64,000 nucleotides of DNA from Perilla frutescens (taxonomy: Eukaryota > Streptophyta > Magnoliopsida > Lamiales > Lamiaceae): positions 47,232,664 to 47,296,663 of the forward strand of contig BRKX01000006.1 in assembly GCA_026008535.1 (NCBI GenBank), written 5' to 3'. The notes under the pieces were generated by a model. It was given only the letters and a program-made list of their open reading frames with translations, did not search any database and was not told where the DNA came from. Made by a program: the position numbers and the translations under genes. Positions 23,446 through 34,359 of this stretch are shown here, one piece after another; position 1 is the stretch's first letter; every line of letters begins with the position of its first letter.

Positions 23446-25168
23446 CCCTATTATTAATATGATATAAAATAAATTTTGATTTTTTGAATTTCTTAACTAT
23501 TCATTATGTATATTTAAGTAAGGGTTGTAATTGGACTAATTTGAAATAAATATTAAAAAGTTTGAGTTTGGCTCGTTACAATGAAAAGGTATGAAATAGA
23601 CAAAACATGTAGGGGTCCAAATTCATATATGTTTCCCTTTACTGAAGTAGTTGCTGGTGATAATAAACTGTCAAATGACAATTCTTGATGGCTTAATTTT
23701 GGTTGAACATGAATGGTCCTTGTTCACCTAAGTAAAATTGGTTGATTAAGTCTCTTTAACATCAATTCTAATATTTGAGCTTATTTTCAATACAAACCCT
23801 GCTATATACGCGGATTTTCTTGTCACCAAAAAAATATTTAGTTTTTTTATTGTGCCATAAATTAAAATTTTGGGATAATATTGAAATATCTTACAATTCA
23901 TGTCTAAATTATAAATTTTGTCAAAGTGTTGTAAATTTTTTTACCATTAACACCCCCCCTTCCCCCCAGAAAAAATTGTAATATGAAGAACGCACGTCGA
24001 GCTTGAGCTTGTCGAATTATAAAGGTACATGGTATAACAATTATGAATTATCATGATGGAAACCTTTTTATGATGAAATGAAATTTTTTGTGTATAATGT
24101 TATGCGACAATGATGAGAAATAAATAAATGTGGAAATCTGGAGAAAGATCAATGATGAGTTTTAGTCACGAGGAGATGAGTGCTTTCTTAGGCAACTTTA
24201 TCTTTATATTCACATGATCATTTATAATAAAGTGGACAAATCAATTCACAAGCCGCTTACTTGTAGACTAGGCTAATTACAAAAGCCAAAAAGAGAAAAC
24301 GAAAAACAAAAACAAAAACAAAATGGAAATTATCCATTTCTCTCAAATGGTCAAATGAAATATTCTAAATAATTTGTGGCAATTGCAACTATAGGTACGT
24401 CTTCACTAACCAAAATGTATGAAACGGCATAAAAAAGTTAAGTTTGTGATCAAGATTTTTTTTTTTTTTTGGAGATGTTGCTCAAATCCAATTAGCTTTG
24501 TTGAAAATTGTGTTTGTGTAACATTTCTAGAGCATTATGTGCAAGATATTTTGCATTAAAAATATTACATCTATAATAGAAAAATGCATAGTGCACGTGC
24601 GTAATAATGTTGCAAGATTTTCGTTTTTTGTTTTTAATAGACGAGAAATTAGATTGATAAGTAACAATAACAGCAGTAAAATGGATGCTATCCAGTAGGT
24701 AGTGCCTTGATTTTTTTGAAAAATATATAATTTAATATTTTAAGTGATATTTCATATATAACCGATGTGAAATTAAAAAATATAGATGAAAATATTATTT
24801 TTTGTGTGTTGATACACTATTACCAATTCGAAAAATAATATCCAGACACATTTTTTTTATATTACCATATGAATTATACATATATAATACTACTAAGAAA
24901 TTCTAGATTATGTATATTTTATAAAAGTAGAAAACTACCCTAGCTGGTGGCATCGAATGTAACGATAACAACGAGCTCGTGTCGGCTGAAGTGAAATAAA
25001 ACCGACTTTGTAATTTTTTATTTTTATTTTTTTGTGAGGAATACGGACTTTGTAAATCTATCTTTTTATATACTATATGATAATGAGTTTTAATTGTAGT
25101 TTTAACTAAACTAGTATAAAATATAGCTTGCAAAATCACAAATTCAATTATTTCCTATATATATATAT
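23446..25168. other. AT-rich intergenic stretch, no gene seen
   Basis: Includes 'aaaaacaaaaac' runs near 24,300 and poly-T at about 24,460. No supported gene. Confidence 0.45.
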
Positions 25169-25411
25169 AGGAGTTGGTTCAAATAAAAATTTATCTTAGC
25201 GTGAAAACTGCGGACTGTGCTTTTGTAGTGTATTTTTAGTGTTTTTCTTTATGTATTTTGATGCTAATTTTTTTTAATGCTTTTCTTATTGTGTTTTGGT
25301 GTTAGATGTTTTTAGCACCAAAATACAGTAAGAAAAGCACTAAAAGTACACTAAACAAGTACAGTCCGCACGTTTTCACACCAAGATAAGTTTTTATTTG
25401 AACCAACTCCT
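25169..25411. mobile_element. Fold-back MITE, copy 1 of a twin pair
   Basis: Terminal inverted repeats of about 60 bp with few mismatches ('ggagttggttcaaataaaaa' at the left; 'atttgaaccaactcc' at the right), about 243 bp in all, non-coding, flanked by (TA)n. The inner arms 'gtgtttttctttatgtatttt' type sequence is shared with the next element. Confidence 0.7.
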
Positions 25412-25427
25412 ATATATATATATATAT

Positions 25428-25679
25428 AGGATTTGGTTCAAATGAGAACAGTGCTTCATGTAGGAACGTGAGAACGGGCTTGTTTAGTGTAAATTTAGTG
25501 CTTTTCTTACTGTATTTTGATGCAATTTTTTAATTTTTATTTTTAATGTCTTTCTTATTGTATTTTAGTGCTAGATGATTTAGCACCAAAATAAAATAAG
25601 AAAAGCACTGAAATTACACTAAACAAGCCCGTTCTCACGTTCTCACACCAAACTTAGTTCCTATTATAACCAACCCCTA
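25428..25679. mobile_element. Fold-back MITE, copy 2 of a twin pair
   Basis: Starts 'aggatttggttcaaatgaga' and ends 'ataaccaacccct'. Inner arms 'gaacgtgagaacgggcttgt' and 'acaagcccgttctcacgttc' are perfect inverted complements. It shares interior sequence ('agtgcttttcttactgtatt') and length with the element 17 bp upstream, so the two are members of one family side by side in (TA)n DNA. Confidence 0.7.
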
Positions 25680-27934
25680 TATATATATATATATATATAT
25701 ATAGCCATGGTAAATGTAGTAATCCGTGATGCATTTTTATATATGAATTCGTTAAATGTTGATTCTTCATATACTAGAAAATAATTTATCGGGGGGAAAA
25801 AAGTAGTTCGGCAATTAGGAATCAAAAACGAAGAAATCAGATCGAATTTTTATGTAGAAAAATACAGTATTATACTATAAATGTATGTGATTGAACGAGC
25901 ATCTATAAAATCTTCTATTAGCAAGAATATTTACGTACAAAACATTATTATAGAAATTGTTTTGAACTAAAATAATTAAATATCCTGTCATTCCTAATGG
26001 GCCTGGTTGAAAATGGGTCCAGTTCAGTGATATAGCAACCAAGTCGACAGTTCTACAAAATAATTTCAGACGTATCCTTGGGGGAAAAATGTCTAATTTT
26101 TTTTTATAATTCTTGAAAATCTATAATCAAATATTTCATTTACATATTTATTTACTTTCTGGATATTTGATTCAATAATTTTTTTCTGCACTACGCTGAA
26201 TCGCTATAGAAGTATTGGCTCTATTCGGAGAAACATCCCAAGAAAAATCATGGTTAATTAGTAAAAAATTAACCACATTTTCACAAAATTGTAAATTTGA
26301 CATGACCAGATAGATTAAATCTTGTGTGGGACCGTATTATGGATCAAAATTCATAAAATAGATTAAAATTCAAATCCAATATAATCAAATACCAATAAAA
26401 TTACAGATGTGCTATTGAAAGTGGATTTTAATCCGGATCTTGACTTGTCTTAGTAATTTTAATCCTTAAAATAGTTTCACACAAATTTTCGTCATATAAA
26501 TCATTATGAATACAAACACATTATTGATTTTTAGGTTAATTGCTAAAATATTTACCACATTTTCAAAAAGTTGCAAATTCGACAAGACTTTTACACGTAG
26601 ACAATTAAGACAACAACAATTGGCCCTTTTTCCAACAATAATTGGGTTACGATGGCTTCGAAGAGACGAGTAAGATGACTACTCAAATTTCAGACAGAAT
26701 ACTAAAAAAATAGGAAATGTTGAATGAATTTCAAATTAAAACTGGTGACTTATTTACTTACGGAAGAAATGTTAAAAAAGTAGCAAGTTAAAAATTCTCT
26801 GAACCTAAAAGCCATGTTATTATTAGAGCTAGAGTTGACAACCCAAACGGGCCGGGCTGCACAATCGAGCGGGCTAATGTATAAAAGTTGGCCGGACTAA
26901 GCCCGCTTCATGGGAAGATTCGATGTTGGTCAAATGGGCACTACCTGAATTTTCTTAAAAACATGCAAAATATACATTTATTTAATATTTTTTTAAAATA
27001 TTTTAAATACAATCTCTATTGCCATATTAAAAAGGAGATTTATGTATGTTGCAATATTTATTTTTTACCTTCTATGTTAAACATAAATATCGGTTCACAA
27101 ATAATTAATATTGTCTTAAAATGGCAATAGGGATTACAAATGTTTTAAAAAAACATCACATGAAGTGTATTTTGATTAAATACAAAAAAATTCGGGTAAT
27201 GCCGAGTTGGGCCGCATCAAAGCTTCCGACTGCAAGGAATCATTCTATTCACAACCTTTATATTTTTCTTGGAAGCCCACATAATCAATTTAAGTACACA
27301 AATGATTTTATTTGACAATATGAATAATAAAAATGTCAAATAAAATGAATTTAAATTTTAATTAATTTTTTAGGCTATAAGGAGAAAGATACGGGCTCGA
27401 ATATGATCACCCTTTTCAAAGCTGTATTTCCCCAATCATTAGTATACCAGTTTGAATCAACTCTTGAAAATGTCGACAAAGGATACAAATGAATATTTCA
27501 TTAATGACATTATTTTATTTAACATTATTAGAAAATGAGAAGCCCAATTACTCGTAATGGGCTCGACCCACAAGCCTGAGGAATATGGAGCTACAGTATG
27601 ATTTATTTATATAATATTAAAAATGAAATAAAAATTTCTAAATTTATACAAACCAGCTTCCAATAAGACCATCTTCAATTCGTTTCGATATAAATAAATA
27701 AGGGTACAAACTCAACATCTATTTTCAACTTGATAAATATAACAACAAATAAATATATATTTTATATTTTGATACCATTTCCAGCGTTCTATTTCAAATG
27801 TAGCATTTTCAATTAATTAACTAAATCCAAAAATAATACACCTATTTTTTTTTTCTCTTCCTAATTTACCTGCTAACCACTCTAGAAAAATCAGAAGTTC
27901 CTGCACACTAATTCAGTGCATAAACTGGTTTAAT
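25680..27934. other. AT-rich intergenic stretch with MULE-like terminal repeats
   Basis: At 26,253-26,310 and 26,535-26,600 two related segments ('taaccacattttcacaaaat' and 'taccacattttcaaaaagtt') resemble the 'ttaattgcaaaa..caccacc' style ends of the Pack-MULE at 28,505, so degraded MULE ends may lie here. The patch at 26,640-26,780 is related to 3,120-3,260. The last part up to 27,934 is the likely 3' flank of the small gene that follows; no canonical AATAAA was seen there. Confidence 0.4.
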
Positions 27935-28168
27935 TTAGGCGGAAAAACAATCAAAAACTGCGTCGCCGAAGCCGGAAATTGAGGTTGCAGCCATCATCGG
28001 CTCACTCCGGTGGAACTTAAACGGCTGAGGAGATGTGGGCGATGGCCGTGACGTTTTGTCGTTGCCTGAGCTCCGGCCACCACTGGATGAATTGATTTTG
28101 CCATTTTGGGTCGATTTTCTCTCCACTCTTCTCTTGACAACATACTCTTCTGAAATGTACACATCCAT
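27935..28168 (-). CDS. Small uncharacterised plant protein, about 77 aa
   Basis: Minus-strand frame with ATG at 28,168-28,166 and stop at 27,937-27,935, starting 'MDVYISEEYVVKRRVERK' and ending 'GFGDAVFDCFSA'. I prefer this start over an in-frame ATG at 28,240. The extra 24 residues would be a Phe/Asn/His-rich stretch that reads like a transcribed leader ('cacacacatctttaatttct' on the minus strand), and a TATA box lies about 100 bp upstream of the inner ATG. The middle is Ser/Gly/Pro-rich and probably disordered, while the two ends look conserved-like. Predicted soluble, no signal peptide or membrane segment. I do not recognise a family with certainty; the basic 'EYVVKRRVERK' start is like several small plant-specific proteins of unknown role. 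It is the best host gene candidate of the window: base composition and codon use look real, and no transposon sequence overlaps it. Confidence 0.55.
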   Translation of the reverse strand: MDVYISEEYVVKRRVERKSTQNGKINSSSGGRSSGNDKTSRPSPTSPQPFKFHRSEPMMAATSISGFGDAVFDCFSA

Positions 28169-28263
28169 AAGAGGAAATGTGTGTGAATTTGGTGAGAAAT
28201 TAAAGATGTGTGTGTGTAAGTTAGTAGGTGTAAATCGCATGGGATTAAGAGGGTTTAATTTTA

Positions 28264-28274
28264 GTTTATATAGG
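28264..28274 (-). promoter_or_regulatory. TATA box of the small gene
   Basis: Minus strand 'cctatataaac' about 100 bp upstream of the ATG at 28,168. Transcription would be expected to begin near 28,235-28,240. A (GA)n tract lies about 100 bp further upstream. Confidence 0.5.
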
Positions 28275-28374
28275 TGGGGGAGTATATAATAGTCTATGGG
28301 CGTGGAGTCATGTCGAAGACCCCATGGTTTAGTTTAAACAAGGTGCACTTTAATTGTTCATCTTGGAATAATTA

Positions 28375-28383
28375 CAGAGAGAG

Positions 28384-28421
<38 letters not shown>
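28375..28421. repeat. (GA)n microsatellite
   Basis: About 23 GA units with one break. It lies upstream of the small minus-strand gene, where (on that strand) it reads as a CT tract; such tracts occur in plant promoters. Confidence 0.85.
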
Positions 28422-28504
28422 ATTGGATTTGAAGGTTAACTGTGTGCTTTATTGGATTTGAAGGTTTATGAAACGATGTTAGCTAGAGTTATACTAAAAA
28501 AAAA

Positions 28505-29035
28505 GGTTAATTGCAAAAAAATACACCACCTCTCATCGAATTTGTAAATTAGACACCACTTTTCAAACGTTTCAATAAAGACACGACCTTTCATTATGTA
28601 GCAAAATAGACATCCCCTTTCTTTTTCGGCCATCGATAAAATGACGTGGCTTTATTTATTTCCTACGTGGACTATGATTCTTACGTGTACTTGCCACGTC
28701 AATATTTATTTTTTAGTTAATTGCCAAAAAATGCACCACCTTTCAACGAATTTGCAAATTAGACACCACTTTTTAAAACGTTTCAATAATGACACAACCT
28801 TTCATTTTATAGCAAAACAGACACCCCTAATTTTTCACGAGAGGTGGCTGCAATTGAAGGTATTGGCATGCTGATGTACAAAAAGCCCATAACAAATTAA
28901 ATTCCATCAAGTCAAATTACAATAGATTTTACGCAAGATCGAATTAATTGGAGACATTCAGAATTGCTTGAATTAGAAGAGAAGGAGACATTCTGAATGT
29001 CCCCAATTAAGGGTGTTTCTATTTGCACCACTTCG
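28505..29035 (+). repeat. Left terminal inverted repeat of the Pack-MULE
   Basis: Contains two related units of about 115 bp in direct order (from 28,506 and from 28,717), each starting 'ttaattgc.aaaaaat.cacc'. The arm therefore looks like one MULE end stacked on another. An extra 50-bp hairpin ('gacattcagaat' / 'attctgaatgtc') sits at about 28,952-29,003 and is missing from the right arm. Confidence 0.75.
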
Positions 29036-29223
29036 TTTACTCTTTGCACCACTAAACTATATAAGTAAAAAATAAATAATTATAAAATTACATAAATATC
29101 CTTATTAAATAAAAATATAATAAAATCAATAAATAAAATAAAATAAAATATTAAAAAGAAAAAAAACATCTCTCATCCTCCTGCGTTTCTTCCCGCCGCC
29201 GGCAGTTCGGTGTCTCAGGCCTC

Positions 29224-29490
29224 ATGGCCGCCTCCGGAGACGGCGCTGATGCGGCGAAGATCGGCAGCGCCAGTGGTGGCAGCAGCGAGGTTGGTGCATC
29301 CACCTCCCTCCCTAGCAGTGGCGTCGACGATTTCGAGAGAAGTGGCGGCGGAGGCGGAGGCGGCGGCGGAAACCAGTGGCCGAGGCAGGAAACTTTGGCC
29401 TTACTCAAAATTCGCTCTGATATGGATGTTGCTTTTAGAGATTCAAGCCTTAAAGGTTCGTTATGGGATGAAGTTTCCAGCTCTGGTTAA
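29224..29490 (+). pseudogene. Captured GT-2-type trihelix transcription factor fragment
   Basis: An 88-codon frame from ATG at 29,224. Residues 1-45 are Ala/Ser/Gly-rich with a run of nine glycines. Residues 50-84 read 'NQWPRQETLALLKIRSDMDV' then 'AFRDSSLKGSLWDEVSS', the beginning of the first trihelix (Myb-like) DNA-binding domain of GT-2/GTL1/DF1 proteins. The domain stops after its first helices ('WDEVS', where the family continues with a Lys/Arg-rich helix) and the frame ends three codons later. The parent proteins are nuclear factors of several hundred residues that bind GT elements. The product here, if made, would lack most of the DNA-binding fold. The start region looks like a genuine first exon, so the MULE probably took the 5' part of the gene. 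Confidence 0.85.
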
Positions 29491-29529
29491 AGTTTCATTT
29501 CACATCATCTCTGGTTAACTTTTTTCAGC

Positions 29530-29594
29530 TCACCAGTTTCTTTCACTTTACCGATTCCGAGCGCCTCATTGGTGACGCCGCCAAGAATCAGGTT
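29530..29594 (+). pseudogene. Captured HSP70 fragment ending at an exon edge
   Basis: The frame from 29,547 reads 'FTDSERLIGDAAKNQV', a diagnostic stretch of cytosolic HSP70 near residues 55-72 of the ATPase domain. It is followed at once by 'gtttaggggatttaggg'. 'aatcag' then 'gttta' would fit an exon/intron edge; I recall plant HSP70 genes having an intron close to this place. The fragment therefore seems to have been copied from genomic DNA rather than from mRNA. It is on the same strand as the GT-2 fragment, 57 bp beyond it, and is too small to work as a chaperone. Confidence 0.8.
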
Positions 29595-29629
29595 TAGGGG
29601 ATTTAGGGAATGGGAGGGGAAACTAAGTG

Positions 29630-30095
29630 GTGCAAATAGAAACTCCCCCAATTAATTCAATCTTGCGTAAAATCTACTGCAATTTGACTTGATGGAATTT
29701 AATTTGTCATGGTCTTTTTGTACATCAGTATGCCAATACCCTCAATTGCAACCACGTCTCGTGAAAAATTAGGAGTGTCTATTTTGCTACAAAATGAAAG
29801 GTTGTGTTATTATTGAAACGTTTTAAAAAGTGGTGTCTAATTTGCAAATTTGTTGAAAGGTGGTGCATTTTTTGGCAATTAACTAAAAAATAAATATTGA
29901 CGTGGCAAGTACACGTAAGAATCATAGTCCACGTAGGAAATAAATAACGCCACGTCATTTTACCGGTGGCCGGAAAAGAAAGAGGGTGTTTATTTTGCTA
30001 CAAAATGAAAGGTCGTGTCTTTATTGAAACGTTTGAAAAGTGGTGTCTAATTTGCAAATTCGTTGAAAGGTGGTGCATTTTTTTGGCAATTAACC
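29630..30095 (-). repeat. Right terminal inverted repeat of the Pack-MULE
   Basis: Inverted counterpart of 28,505-29,035, with the same two stacked units but without the 50-bp hairpin. The arms differ by scattered substitutions. Confidence 0.75.
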
Positions 30096-30112
30096 CTAAA
30101 AAAAAGAAGGTT

Positions 30113-30610
30113 TATGTTAGAGCAACTCCAATGCTAAGCATCTATTTGGTGCAGATTCTGCACCAAATAGGTGCAGTTTCAGCACCAATTTTTTTTGCAG
30201 CTCCAATGTTCAGCACTAAATTTTACACCAAATAAGAATATTCTCTTAAATATTTCATTTTATTTTATAATTGAAATATGAATATGCTTAATGATTTATT
30301 GTTTTTTTTAAATGATTGATTATCCAAAACTAATAACTTTTAATTATATACTTTCAAAAAAAAAAATATGCTATTAAAAAATTATGTACTATTAAAAAAA
30401 TTATAACATATAATGTGCATAGAATCCGTGGTGAACAACTTAGAATCATACAAAAAAGAAACCAAGCTCGTGAATCTCAATCGTCTCCTCATCAAGGAGA
30501 ATTTTCACAATTCAATCAATTCAGGGGTGAAGGACATGAGTTTGAAAATTCTTCAAATGATTTCGGTCAATATTATAATTATCTTAGAGGATCTAGAAAT
30601 GATTTGTAAT
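30113..30610 (+). mobile_element. Possible non-autonomous DNA transposon piece
   Basis: 'agagcaactccaatgc' with repeated 'tgcaccaaat' / 'gcagctccaatg' phrases at 30,118-30,225 resembles the 5' ends of common plant PIF/Harbinger- or hAT-type elements. Downstream, 30,415-30,609 holds a 64-codon hydrophilic frame ('QLRIIQKRNQARESQ...'), rich in Gln, Asn and Ser, that could be the tail of an element-encoded protein. I could not identify it and found no right end. Confidence 0.25.
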
Positions 30611-32088
30611 GTGTTTTTTCAAGTAGTTTTAGTTAATTGTAGTGTGCTTTTAAGTTAATTTTTAGTAATTTGTAATATGTGGGACTTCATTTTATCCATT
30701 ATGTTAATTAATTGTACTTTTATTGGAATTATTTATTTATTTAAATGATTTATAATTTAAATGGTCAGTGATTGCATTGAGAAATCAGATCAATCATTTG
30801 CATAGGTGTGCATTTAATTCAAAAAGTAAATCATTTATTCAAAGAAACATAATAAGACAAAAGGAGACCATATTCATGAAAAAGTAAACTCAAGTCAGTA
30901 ATTTGTCATTCCCTATAAGAATCTTCTATGACAAGGAGTCAAGGAGATATTTGAGTCTTTAACTGAGTCATTCTCATTGGACCAGTACTACAAATTAATA
31001 AGTCATTTCCGTCCACTTCCAATTCTCATTCCTTACATGCAATAATCGATTTACTCTGAAAATTCTCTAAAAAATCACGTCGATGGCCAACCACACCTTG
31101 CGAAGAGATGTCTTCATCACATTCACAAGTTAGTCTTCATCCTCAAATATCGAAAGCATGATGACTAGGATTAATTTGAAGCACAAATATTCAAATTCCG
31201 AACTCATTTATTATTAGTCAACTTTATTTGAAATTATTTGAGTGTTCATAAATTGACTTTATTTAAGTGTTATTTGAAATTATTCGAGTATTAAAGTATT
31301 TTTAAGGTTATTTGATATAATTCAACATGTTACTGCTAATTCAAAAATTTTAAGAATTTAAAACATAATTAGGAAGAAAAAAAACTTATCATGACCGTGA
31401 CATGCATAATATGACATGCATAATAGTCTTGCCTATAAAATAAGAATTTAGGAATTCATTCGTGCCTTTAAAAATACAAATTTAGGTTATTTGAAATTAA
31501 AAATTTAAGTGTGTTTGAAGTTATAAATTTAATAATTAAGTGTGGTTAAAAGTTAGAATTTAAGTTCTTTAAAATAAGAATTAAATTGCCTTTATCATAA
31601 TTACTTAATTTTTAAGTACTATTATGATTAATTTACGATTATTATGATTAGTTATTTAAATTTTAGGTAAAATATTATTATTAGCCTTAAAAAATAGAAT
31701 TGTAGTGGATTAAAATTTTGAACATTAGAATTGTCTTTATGGTTATTTGAACATATTGACTATGATTATTATAATTTTTGGTGCCTTAAAAATTAGAATT
31801 GTAGTGGCTTAAATTAGGACTATAATTTAATTATTTAACATTAGAAAATTTTTAAGTTTAAAATCGTGAATATTTTTAAATAAGATTGTTTTAGATATGA
31901 ATAGCTTCCATAAGATTATTTGAGATGTGATAGTATTATAGTAAGTAAGAATAGTTGTAACCTAGATTGAAATATTATTTTGTAAATTAGATTTTTTTAA
32001 TGATTTATTTAACATGATTATATGTAAGTAAGATTTAGCATGATTATATTTAGCATATTTAAACATTTTAATTTAGGATAATTTATTG
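30611..32088. other. AT-rich intergenic stretch, no gene seen
   Basis: Many degenerate 'aatttaagt', 'ttattatgatta' phrases between 31,300 and 32,050, so an old low-complexity repeat, but no unit could be defined. Confidence 0.45.
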
Positions 32089-32482
32089 GGCAATTTACAC
32101 TTTAATATTTACATTTTGGACACTTTTTCAAAAATGACTCACTTTTTTACTATTAGCAAAACAATAACCACTTTTTTAAAATTTTTACAAATCTGATCTC
32201 GATCAAATTTCTAGCCTAAAATATCTACGTGGCCGGCATGCCTAATAATTTTATTTTATTTTTAGTTCATAATTGACATGGAATATTCAGGTAATATTTT
32301 TTATTGGAGCAAAAAAGTAATGCAAGAATTTCGGCGTGCCACGTAGATATTTTAGGCTGGAAATTTGATCGAGGTCAGATTTACAAAAAAATTGAAAAAG
32401 TATGTACTATTTTGTTAATAGTAATAAAGTGGGTCATTTTTCAAAAAGTATCCAAAAAGAAGGTATCAAACTGTAAATTTTA
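32089..32482. mobile_element. Fold-back MULE-type element
   Basis: Terminal inverted repeats of about 155 bp: 'ttggacactttttcaaaaat' at the left pairs with 'atttttcaaaaagtatccaa' at the right, and 'cctaaaatatctacgtgg' pairs with 'ccacgtagatattttagg'. The loop is about 80 bp and non-coding. Both ends are bordered by 'tttattg', a possible target duplication. Confidence 0.65.
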
Positions 32483-32499
32483 TTGAAATTTTATGACGA

Positions 32500-32812
32500 A
32501 TTTGATATAAAACCGCTCCCGAATATTGGTGTCGATATATGTCGATAGGTACCGGTAGTGATCAATGATAGGGAACGGTCCCGATCGGTGACAAATACTG
32601 GTCCCGATCTGCGGACGTTAAGTATATTTTTTTTAATTTTAGATCTTTAATTGCTTTAATTTATAGTTTAGTTATATTTCGATTTGTTATTTACACTTAA
32701 ATTATGTTGTTGTGTATAGCCTGCTTGGAAGAGATCCGAGGTTCGATTCTCGAGCCAAAGATTGACTTATATTACAAATGGAAGGTGTTCGAAATAATTT
32801 ATAAAACACTTA
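32500..32812. other. Dispersed repeat patch and tRNA-like B-box
   Basis: 32,510-32,612 contains 'ggtcccgatcggt' phrases similar to 56,335-56,430, pointing to one repeat family. At 32,738-32,749 'ggttcgattctc' fits a polymerase III B-box, but the A-box and the rest of a tRNA fold are missing; at most it is a SINE relic. Confidence 0.3.
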
Positions 32813-33563
32813 GGGTATGGTTGGTATGATGGAATGGAATGGGAATGAAATCACATTCCCACGTTCATTCCCATTCCTATGGCTGGTATGAATTTTTCAA
32901 TTGGGAATGATTATTCCCGAAGGAATCACATTATCATGAATATAGGATTAGTCGTTACTCCCACTCTCATGGTATTATGTATTCCCGATTATCAAAATAA
33001 ATTTTATTTTTTATTTTGCAAAACTATACTTTATTTTTTTGTATTTACAAATGAAAATCTCATATTTTTATAAAATATTTTATTAAAAAAACAAATTAAT
33101 GAATTTTTTTTAAAAAACTCATTAATAATTTATTAATGATTCATAAAATGTTGTAATATTTCATAAAAGTACTAATGATATTATAGGATTATATAAAATA
33201 TACAAACCCGCTAATTATTAATGAAATACTTATTAAAAGTATACTTAATTTTTTCACAGATGTTAATAAAGTAAAAAAAAAATCGCATAATATTCAATAA
33301 TATGTTATTAAAATACAATAGTATCTTTGAAAGAAGGATAATTTGTTATTTAGAACTAAATCAGTCAATTCGTGTATTTTATTTATTAATTAGATATTGT
33401 TATAATAAAATCAATTCAAAAATGTAAGTTTCATTCCTATGTTATTACTTGTGATACCAGCCAAAGGAATGACAATAGTCATTCCATTCCATTCCCATCA
33501 TCATTCCATCACTAAGTTCATTCCATTCCCACTTGATTCCATTCCGACATACCAGCCATCCCA
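32813..33563. mobile_element. PIF/Harbinger-type non-autonomous element
   Basis: The left end 'gggtatggttggtatgatgg' and the inverted right end 'tgggatggctggtatgtcgg' correspond, and both are followed inwards by repeated 'ggaatggaatgggaatg' motifs. Flanked by TTA on each side (32,810-32,812 and 33,564-33,566), the usual 3-bp target of PIF/Harbinger elements. The 751-bp interior is AT-rich and non-coding. The large Copia element inserted only about 20 bp beyond its right end. Confidence 0.65.
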
Positions 33564-33944
33564 TTAATGATATTGGTGGGGAACTGTTAAGAAAAACTAT
33601 CAAGAAACCCCTAGATCAGGTTTTGATGAGATGTCAAAATTATTTGTGAAAAATTGACTAGAGTTCAAGCTGTAGATCGAAGCTGACCAGCCCAGGGCAT
33701 CGTCAAAGAAGAACTCAAAGTAGAGTCAAAGTCAACCGATCTAAAGAATGGCCTACAAGTTGGAAGACACGTCATCCAGTCCAAGTTCAACTCAGCTGAA
33801 GAGTCATACCAGTCAAAACAAGCTGACAACCAAGTCAGCCGAGCTGAGGGAGAAAAGAGTTAACTAAAGACTGAAGAAAATAATAAAGCGTCAGTTTAAG
33901 CAAGAGACTGGCAGTATCCAGCTGATGGCCAAACTGCAGTAACC

Positions 33945-34076
33945 AATCTCAGCTGACAAGCCCAGAACTGCCAACTGGAGCAACAGTCAATCTCAGCTGA
34001 CAAGCTCAGAACTGCCAAGCGGAGCCAAAATCAAATCTCAGCTGACAAGCTCAGAACTGACAGCTAGGACGATAAT
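33945..34076 (+). repeat. Three 44-45 bp tandem units in the 5' LTR
   Basis: Each unit starts 'aatctcagctgacaagc' and continues 'cagaactg'. Units begin at 33,945, 33,989 and 34,034. The array is also in the 3' LTR, from about 49,813, so it was present at insertion. Confidence 0.8.
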
Positions 34077-34319
34077 CTAACTGAGCTGAGAAATCCAGAA
34101 CTGCCAACTGAAACTCTAAACTGCCAAGAAAGCTGAAGCTAGAAGACCCCTAGAGCATATTAGTTTAATCAGCGTATCTTGGAATAAATACTTCTTCAAA
34201 GATCCTGGAATTTAATGAAGATTGATTGGCAGAGTAACGGCTAGTTCAACCAAATGATCTAAGCAATCATTAAAGACCACCTGCCATTGATGAGCCAACA
34301 GAGCCACCGATCAATGGAC

Positions 34320-34359
34320 AACGGAACTCAACGGTCATAAAATCACTCCTCTATAAAAG
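34320..34359 (+). promoter_or_regulatory. LTR promoter: AACGG pair and TATA box
   Basis: AACGG at 34,320-34,324 and 34,330-34,334, then 'ctataaaag' at 34,351-34,359. The same arrangement is kept in the 3' LTR near 50,186-50,227. Confidence 0.6.

Larger units (their letters stand above)
28505..30095. mobile_element. Pack-MULE carrying host gene fragments
   Basis: Long terminal inverted repeats: 28,505-28,951 is inverted at about 29,648-30,095, with further pairing to 29,035 and from 29,630. The outer ends are 'ggttaattgcaaaaaaat' and 'ttttttggcaattaacc'. The element is flanked on both sides by 'ctaaaaaaaa', which fits a 9-11 bp Mutator-type target duplication, although the A-run makes its limits uncertain. 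There is no transposase inside. Instead the GC-rich core carries a GT-2 trihelix fragment and an HSP70 fragment. This is the structure of a Pack-MULE, a non-autonomous Mutator-like element that captures gene pieces. Confidence 0.85.

Noticed and set aside
29151..29408. Minus-strand proline-rich frame opposite the GT-2 fragment
   Set aside because: It is the complement of the glycine-coding repeat. The plus-strand frame has clear trihelix homology.
32700..32765. tRNA gene suggested by 'ggttcgattctc'
   Set aside because: Only the T-arm/B-box part is present; no A-box, anticodon arm or acceptor pairing could be drawn.
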